From: Botryllus schlosseri
Taxonomy: Eukaryota; Chordata; Ascidiacea; Stolidobranchia; Styelidae
Direction: 5' to 3'
Assembly: GCA_000444245.1 (NCBI GenBank)
Contig: ATSW01004575.1
Coordinates: forward strand, 1 to 29,733
DNA: 29,733 nt
The translations under genes were made by a program, and so were the position numbers. Of this stretch, positions 18,501 through 27,500 are shown in pieces. The notes under the pieces were generated by a model. That model was given only the letters and a program-made list of their open reading frames with translations, was not told the DNA's origin and ran no database searches. The number at the start of each line of letters is the position of its first letter. Position 1 is the first letter of the stretch.

Positions 18501-21500
18501 CGTTTTTGGGCAAATCCAAAATTTTCAAACTCTACGTAAACCGCGAATATTTGTCGGAATGAATTCAAATTTGGTGTGCGTCGTTTTTTAAGGCAACCTA
18601 ACGATTTAATCAAGTAACCAGCAAGATTCAGGAAAAAAAGTTATTTTTGAACAGCCCTAATGTATAGTCTTGTACAGAGCTATCACCTATAGCATTGGTT
18701 CTCAACCTTTTTGTCTTCGCGAACCCCTTTTGGACCGTCACCCGAAGTTTTAGTTCAAATTTTGCTCAATTATCATACAATCGTCATCTGTCTTGTGCAG
18801 ATAAGTGTAGGGTAGTGATAAATAGCAAAAAAATGACTTTTCACTATTTATGTAGGAATTGGGTTGACTTTTATTATTTCAAATCAAATTCCGCAACTGT
18901 ATTGCTTGAAATACGTGGTCGTGTCTTGAAAATCCATGCCTTCGATGTCATATGAACGAGTGCTGAAAAACCAATTAGACAAAGAAAGGTGGTGGCGAAT
19001 GTAATAATGACGCATAACGCTTCCAACGACACCATTGGTATGATCGCAAAAATTATGGCACCAAAAATTTTTTTCGAATTTTTTAACGTCCAGCCTGTTC
19101 ATTTCCATCTACCAGCTCATCTTGCAGTTATTTTGGAAAAGTTTTTATGTAGGCCAATATATCAAAGGAGAAAATGTATTTTTGTCAAAATTTCGAAGTC
19201 ACCGACTGACTAATCCAACTATCCAATTTTTACACAATTTCCAACAAAACATCTCTATACTGTAAAGCAAAATATTTGTATCAATAGGCTATTGACAGTT
19301 TAGCAACTAAAATAAGTTTGCACAGCATGATATGTCATCTCAGGCGGCCATTCTGTTGATGCGAGTTATACTAGTAATGAAGCGAAACTGTCTCGTGATT
19401 TTCCTTATTTAAAAAATACAAATTAGGTTATCAACTATTTTGTAAATTCGAAGGCTCCGCGGACCCCCTGAAAATGCTTCGCGGACCCCTGTTTGAGAAC
19501 CACTGACCTATATGCATAAAACTGTGCGGTGCACATCCATAGCATACCTACAATCTTGACAGGTATGTCAACTTTAATATCTCCGTTTTCGTTCTGGACG
19601 GTGAGCTCGTAAGTTCCGCTGTCCGCAATTTTACAATGCTCTACTTCCACAATGGCTTCCTTGGCGGTATGCGTCATGTGATATCTTCCACGCTCTTCCA
19701 ACGTGACGCGGCCGTTTGTCCACGAGACGCTGTCAGAGACACAAGCTCATTCGCTGTGTAAGTTGCGAAACACAAAGTCTCTAAGGCAATGGTAAAATTT
19801 CAGAACAAATTTTAGGCCCTAAAAAATCAAAATTAACCTAAAATGCGATTGCTACAAAAGTACGCAACTCAAAAGCAGGTATTGCGAGAAATTAGTTGTT
19901 CTTTTAAGTTGTTCTATTGCAGTTTCTGCAAAGTAAAGTCCAGTTGAATCGTTAACTGAGTTCGGGTACAATTCAATATGAATATTCAACAGCGAAGTGA
20001 AGTCCTGTTTTGGTTTGCTGGCCTCTAATGTCAAATGTCGCTAAAGTGTACTGTCGAAACTGGACAATTTTTTTTTAAATCTACGTCAAGTCCAAAGCTG
20101 ATCATCAACTCTATATTACGGCACGATGCAGAAAAATACGTTCCAAATATCTAAATATACTTAAAATTTGATGTTTCACGTCTCTAATTAATGACCGTAC
20201 AACCTCTAGCGTTTTGCGATCGATCACTGCCGTGGGTGTTTGACTTATCAGAGCACACACCTCGTCGGTTCCTTTGCAATAATCGGAATGACAATCCTTG
20301 CTTTTGTGCCGGCTTTGAATTTCAGCGGATTCTTGCGAACTTTGTCCAAAAACGCTTTGTCGACAGTAGGCGGATCTGTAACGCGATTAAGAGAATGAAT
20401 AGGAGCTATGCCGTATCGTATATTATTTGGTATTTGTAACATTCTCTAACATGGCCAATCGCATACTTCTTTTGCTCTACAGCAGTGGTCCACGTGTTAG
20501 CTTTCCTGGCAGTCCCCCATTACAATTTTATATCTCAATTGGAAAAGGGGAAAAGTTGGACGCTTGTACATTAGAGAAATGAAGCATCAGATTTTGTGTT
20601 AATTCAGACATTTGAAAATTATCATTATTTTTATGCATACTGCCAATCATGGTCTACTTCAGATATAGGGTACGTCACAATGCTGCGAGCGTTGAACCAA
20701 AATGTTTGAAATTCACCTATTTTCATTACACATGAAAGCTAAACAGAATTTCTTAAATTTCTACGTCACACTTTAGAAATATTTAACTGTATAATACATT
20801 CTCGCAAAGAGTAAAGTCGCATTTTTTTCGCGAGAGACCAAGCACTCCAAATCAAATTGGTGCCTTTTAGCAGGACTTTCCATAGCACCACATAGAACAG
20901 CAAATTTCTCACTAATCGAACTTTTCAAAATTTTTTGACATGTCAAAATAAGTAAAAATTTAGTCAAAATTGTAGCATAAGAATTCAAAATTTTTTTTGC
21001 AACCAGCATTTCGTTTGTATCGTAGATTTTGTACTGTCGGTGAACTTATCATTTGACATTTTACAGCTTGTAGCCTACTTGATAGGCCTAGCGTTGTAGA
21101 CGGCCCATTGTCTGCTCATTGTGAATCATAAACGGTCAAATGGTGGACATGGTGTTATGCTCAACGTACCGCAATATCCTAACTGAAGGAAGACTGTATG
21201 GGCATTTCTTGGTTTTTATGTCAAGAAGTGCTTGATGAAAAATTGTGCTGAAGGCAACATTGTCAGAATGAAGCAACACGGTGTGTCAGCCAACAACTCC
21301 TACTGTTGACCGTTCTTTCACCATTCTTAGCAAGCTACTAAGCAGCGACAGACACTTTCTACCTGAGAATGTATGAAAGTATCTTTCGTTGTAGCCTACT
21401 ACACCAAATTTTAATTATTTCTGCTATAACACGTAACGTAACTACTGGAATTCTTCATATGGTCAGATTTCGTTGAAATAAAGTTCTTTTGCATAAAAAT

Positions 21501-24500
21501 TTGTCAATTTCATTTTAAAAAGTTTTTTCAGACCAAAAGGACAGACAGTTCAGTTCCATCCAGAAATGAAGATAAGTAGTGCAATTCTAACATTATGTGT
21601 GAGAACACCTTTAAACTTGCATATGCGAGGTAAAATTTTGTCAAAATTAAGTTTTTTAGGGTCAAAAAATTTCAAAATATTGATTTTTCAGGTCAAGATC
21701 ATTCGTTTTTTAGGTAAACAAAATCGCACTGGTCACTCACTGGTGCAGGTCAAGCTCGCGCCAAGCTTCACTCCTCGAACTTGGAATGAATAATGGCCCT
21801 CGTCTTCGTAAGAAATATTCTTCACGATCAGAACGTGTTTCCCGCGACGTTGCGTGATTTCAAACTTGTTTTTGTCCATCTGCGGCAAGAACATCATTGA
21901 AATCAACAGCTACAGGGGAGGTTGGCAGAATGGTTGAACAGCTAGAAAATGTCCAGCCTTTCGATTAGAATTAAAATTGAGACATTTCACAAATTAGATT
22001 GGAACTAGATTGCTGGCATTCTCTCTAATTAGACAACGTAAATTATCTTTTTGGTAGTTCAATCAATGGCCGACCTTGATTTCTTTGTCATCCTTGAACC
22101 ATTTCACATTCTTCTGGTCGGTATCGTCGATTTCACAGGAAAATTCAGCAGAGCCGCCTGTCCTACATTTGACGTCATCCATCTTTTTCAATACTTTGAT
22201 CGGTTTTTCTGTAAGTTTTGAAAATTCACTGTGAGCGTACTGCCTTTGGGTACAGAGTCGGGACCTAAAGCTCCCTAGCCCTGTTTGGGTGGTAGCCTCA
22301 GGACCCACAAACTGTTGGCCTGAATTGTCTGTAACACTGGTTAATATCAACCAGATTTCAAAAAACACATGGCCAGTTTTAATCTCCGTTTACTGCAGAA
22401 TATTGTATTGTTGCTTATAATATTATGAAATTGCAACTATTAGCGTGCAATCTAGCATTTTCCCACTAGATCATCAGAATCTAGCCATTTATTTGTATAT
22501 CACGTGAACTCTACATTGGCACACCACTCCACTGAATATATGGGACCAAAAACTAGGAACAGTGTGCCCGGAGGTATCAAAGAACTGCCCCGTCATAGCT
22601 TTAAAATGCAATCTTTATTATCTACTTTCTATGTACAGAGAATCAGTGAGCAATGAATGAATAATATTGTATGATGTCCCAATTGTTTTCTCTATGGTTA
22701 TAGCTTCCAACTTCATATATTTACCGTTAATACATTGCCACAACGGCTATCATTAATATCTGTTGTTTCTTCTTTTCTGTTCTTTCATATAGTTGCTGAC
22801 TATCCTCATTACAATGTGTACCACTATGTTACTCCACTGATATATATGGTTGTGATAAGAGCTTTACTGGTGATTCGTCATCATCAGTTAATTTTATGAT
22901 TATTTTGACAAAGCAATAAATTGTGTCTATGTCTGTACATTGACATATCGAAATCTAGTCTGGAATAGGGGTGGCCAACCCTGAGTCGTAGAAGAAAATT
23001 TGTGCGGCCGTCGACATGCAAATTGAATTTACAAATTGACTCCTGAATTTTAGAGAGATGTTAATTTATCTTGGAATTGTCTTTACGCTGCGCAGGATTC
23101 AATGCGACTGCCTTTTTCGATTTTAATATAATAGCGCCCTTTGTAATCAGAACCCCTCAGTGCATATGTGAACAGTAGAGGAAAATGATGCGGCCCATAT
23201 AGAAATAGCAACTTAGAATCGTGTTCCGCACGAAAGAAATTTGTTTTTGTACGTTTGGGCGATTCCAATATCTACCCACTATACCGATTGATGGGAGGTC
23301 AAGAAATAACAGCATGCAACAAAGTGACTAACAACAATTGGCCCACCCGAAGATCGATCATCATTTATAACTTGCCCTAAATTTTCGAAAACACCCCCTC
23401 CATTAACTCTACCGGTGAATCTGATCGCATGGACCGAGAAAGGATAAATGCTTGATAGGAATATGTGAAACTACTAATATTAATGACGAAATTCGTTCGT
23501 GAATCTGAAAATTTTTCGCACTTGGCGCGAGTATAGAGAATTCTAGCAGCAGCTATTCAGAACATGACCACTCGCGATTTCGGTGCGTATAGTAAGCCGA
23601 TATGAATAAATTAGTCTGGAGTTCTCAGGAAATGGATATGGACAGTTCAACATGGGTATTTGGCGTCAATTTAGTTCATTAAGACTATGCCCTGGAGTGC
23701 GACCGTAGGCTGCATGAGTAATTGTAATACGGCCGTGAATAGCAAAACATTACTTAGTTAGGCACATTTCAAATGTTACACCGTCTGACGATTATTAGTA
23801 CTCCTGCATGCGCTGTCTGGATGAGCTTCAGTATAATTATGTATTATCAATTCCACTTTGATATGATGATCTGTATCAGCAGCTAACTGTTACTCACCAT
23901 TAACATTGAGAGTAGCATACGACATGCTGTCTCCAAATTTGACAGAGACCTTGGCGGCGTTGTCAGCCAGGCCGACTTTCTCAATAAACAGAGAATGCTT
24001 CTCGCTGGTGTGAGTCACGCGGTATCTAAATTCAACAATACTGAATGAAAAGACACGCACTGCGTAGAGATTCTTGGACGTACAGAACTTCAGTATTCAA
24101 ATGAACAATATATTGATATTGAAATAAACCCAATATTTTCGACTGACTGACTCAGGTGTGTAATCGTCAGCAACTAGTAGAGAATAGAAAAAACATTGCA
24201 TATCACAACAATCGTATCTAGTTGCTGGCTACTATGGTATATGACATTATTTGGTGATATCATTGTTGATATCCAAATTTCTTTCCAATTCTCTTCTAGT
24301 TGCTGACAATTACTCCCGATGAGTGTAAGCTGAAAATATTCGTACTCATTTCAATATGAATATACTATTCGAAGAACATTGTATATCAACAATAATATCA
24401 TCAAATATGACATTGCTGTTGTTGATACACAATGTTCTTTTGAATTCTCTGTTAGTTGTTGACGATTACCCCTCACGAGTGTCAGTTGGTTATATTCGGG

Positions 24501-27500
24501 GTTTATTTCAATATAAATTTACTGGTCAATTCTATATTTCGCCAACAGCAATGAGGCATCAAAAGTTGGAACGTGATATCATATCATCGTTATTCTAATT
24601 GTAACACGTTCACCGACTCATACCATAGTGTTGTTAACGTGTTATCTTGGGACGACAGCTGACTCCGGTATTGTGAGGTCACAGAATCTCTGGGGAGCGT
24701 GATTTCAGAACTACAACGTCTACCGTTTGTTACGTCGTCGCCTTTCAAAGAGGTTGTCAAGTAGGATGTACAACGGTCAAGCGTTCATTGCAAAATAGTG
24801 ACCTTTACATCAGAGGGTCTGGTGACCTATGACATTTTAAGCTATCTCTCATGTACCAGGCGAGTGATTCTTATGTTTTGCCACCCGGGAATAACGGGTC
24901 AGTTTTCTCCGAGTTAGCAGTAGATTGAGATGTTCTGAAATCTTCCAAATGAAAGTATCTTATCATAGACCCCTGGTTATCAACCTTTCAGCTTGTGGAC
25001 CGGTCAAATTTGAATATAACTACAACAAAACTGTACATTGTACAATTTGAAACAAAGAATTTGATGAGAAAATTTTTACTGTCTTTGTGATATTACGCCG
25101 GTTATGCGTGGTTCTATCTATTGACGTCTCATCGAAACAAGGTCCTGTTAAAACCAACTTCTCGATCTTGACTGTTGGGGGGCTTATTTGCAAAGAAAAG
25201 CCACTTGGCTGTGTGCTACCTTCTATTGCGCAGTCAAATGTCGCTAATTTGAACTGCAAAGTTTCATCAAATTCTGTTAAAACGTCTTCTTAGCTTTCAC
25301 ATATTATTGTTCTCCAACGGGTTATAGGCTACTTTCAAGCAGTTTGGTACCAAACAAAGAAGCAAAGTTATTTGAATTTTTCATTCATAATTATAGGATT
25401 AACCAATGCCATTTTTTTAATTCCAATATTTTCAACTGCAACACCTACTCTTGTACCGGTTGGAAGTAAGCAAAAATTGTTATGCACCGTTATTTTAGAC
25501 AACTTAACAATGTCGAGGGTTGACAGAAGAATTTGATAAAAGAAATTTCAATACGTTTATTATAAATTCAGAATTTTCAAACTTTTATAGCTTCACATAT
25601 ACAATTTGGAATTGAGACAAATTTGGTGTGCGACGTTATTTCACCCAACCCAACATTTTATCGAGTAGCCGCAAAAATTGGAAAATTAGAATTGTTTCCG
25701 AACACCTCTAATGCACAAGCGTGCAACCTCTTCCATTTTGCAATTGAGAACACTATTGAAATATATTTGCAGGCAAGTTGATCACCGCTGTCATAGATAC
25801 CTTCCTGAAGACGTAATCTTCTTTCCATTGATGAACCACTCCGCTTCTGCCTCTCTGTTGCTGACAGAACATTCAAAGAACGCAGTTCCGTTCTCTTTCA
25901 CTTCTGTGTCGACCAAGCGGTTTCGGAATCGTATCGGAGCCTCTGCGGAACAAAGATTTCGATCGAATATTCCTGAAAGACAATGTTGACAAAAACCGTA
26001 ATCACCTGTTACACTGAGCTCGGCGCTAGTTTCCAGCTTATCCAACCGTGCAGTGTATTTGGCCGAGTCTTCTTTTTTCAGCTCCATGATTATCAGCCTG
26101 AAGAGAAAAGACGTTGGATTCGTGAAATTACTTCGACAAAAATTATGAGAGGCAGTAGTTTGAAATTATTGAGAATCTCGTGTTTAAATTTTAGGACTTG
26201 CACATAAAATTAGGATAATATCTAACCAGAAAATGCAGTCACCGCAATCATAATCGGAGACGGTGAGTTTCAAAGTATTCGGATTCAAGTACTCAAATTA
26301 TTACGTCCACTTATACATTTTTTCAGTTATTATAAGAGCTTCTTGGAGGTACGGAACTTCAATATACAATTGTATAGTATATTCAATTATTCATATTGGT
26401 ATGAATCCGAATATTCCCGGCTGACACTCGTCAGGGGTAATCGTCAGCAACTAGTAGAGAACTGCAAAAAACATTGTATCTCATCAATCGTATCACAAAA
26501 TATAACGTCACCAGCATCAAATTTTGAATAAGAGAGCGTATAATGTACTATTTTAGATGGTACACAAAATTCTTTTGTTTACACAGCCTTGGCTGGTGTA
26601 TTTTGATAAAAGTCAACTCCAAGGCACACAAATGAGACAACAGATTTCGCGTCGTTGGGAGGGGCCGTTCACACTTTCATTTGGGTGCCTTGGAGCTAAC
26701 TTTTTCATGCTGGTGACGTCATATTTTGTGATACGATTGTTGATATACAATGTTCTTTCCAATTCTCAACTAGTTGCTGACGATTACCCCTGACGAGTGT
26801 CAGCCGAAAATATTCGGGTTCATTTCAATATCAATATTCTATTCAATTTTCAGTTATTCATGAAAAGCAAGGCCTAGAATACTCAATTTTTAATTACTCG
26901 AAAATCTCACGGATTTAAATTTCAATCCTGTTCTAAGAATCGGGCCAACCGGCTTTCATCTCTATAGTTTCGACAAATTGGTTATTGCGGTCCGCCAGCC
27001 TATGAAATCTCGCCACTATATGTTTCTGAAGCGTGTACAATATCATCAAAGCAATGTTTGGCTTGTTTTAAATAAGCACATGTATTATCTCCATGTCCTA
27101 ACTATATAATCAAATATCAATATTGCATTCTGGTTTATAATCCCAATTTTATATAGTGCGGCCCGCAAATGGATTCAGGTGTTGAATGCGGCACGCGAGC
27201 TCAAAAGTTTGCCCACCCCTGAGCTAGCAGGTCGTAAACGAAGGGCTTTAAATGAGGATTGAGAATAGACAAAGACTCAATACTTGTGCACGCGTCCTTC
27301 GCTGACGGCTTGGAATCTCTCCTTGTCCAGTCCCCTCGACTTGATCTCTTGTCCGTTCCTCAGCCAGACCACCTTCATGTTTCGTCTGGTCACAGTACAT
27401 TGGAACACGCAGCGCCCTTTCACTTGGCAAGTCTGACTGACCAGTTCGCTGTCAAATCCGAGCGGCCGTTCTGGGTAAAGTGCAGCTTGTAAGCTCAACA

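Noticed and set aside
18087-18613. Two ~95-codon open frames on opposite strands with the same protein
   Set aside because: They are the two arms of a palindromic MITE read in mirror image, with no start context and low-complexity content.
22209-22368. Upstream extension of the Ig4 exon into a 101-codon frame
   Set aside because: A clear TTACAG acceptor at 22209 and phase agreement with the exon at 23898 show that coding begins at 22208.
25020-25293. Overlapping 68- and 79-codon frames
   Set aside because: They lie in a probable repeat in the Ig3 intron, and the neighbouring exons need no extra exon.
26780-26810. Possible hammerhead ribozyme core (CTGACGAGTGTCAGCCGAAA) in the hairpin MITE arms
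   Set aside because: CTGAC pairs with the following GTCAG, so no stem II can form between CTGANGA and GAAA, and I see no matching stem III/I with a cleavage triplet. The 16790 variant (CTGATGAGGGTCAGCCGAAA) is no better.
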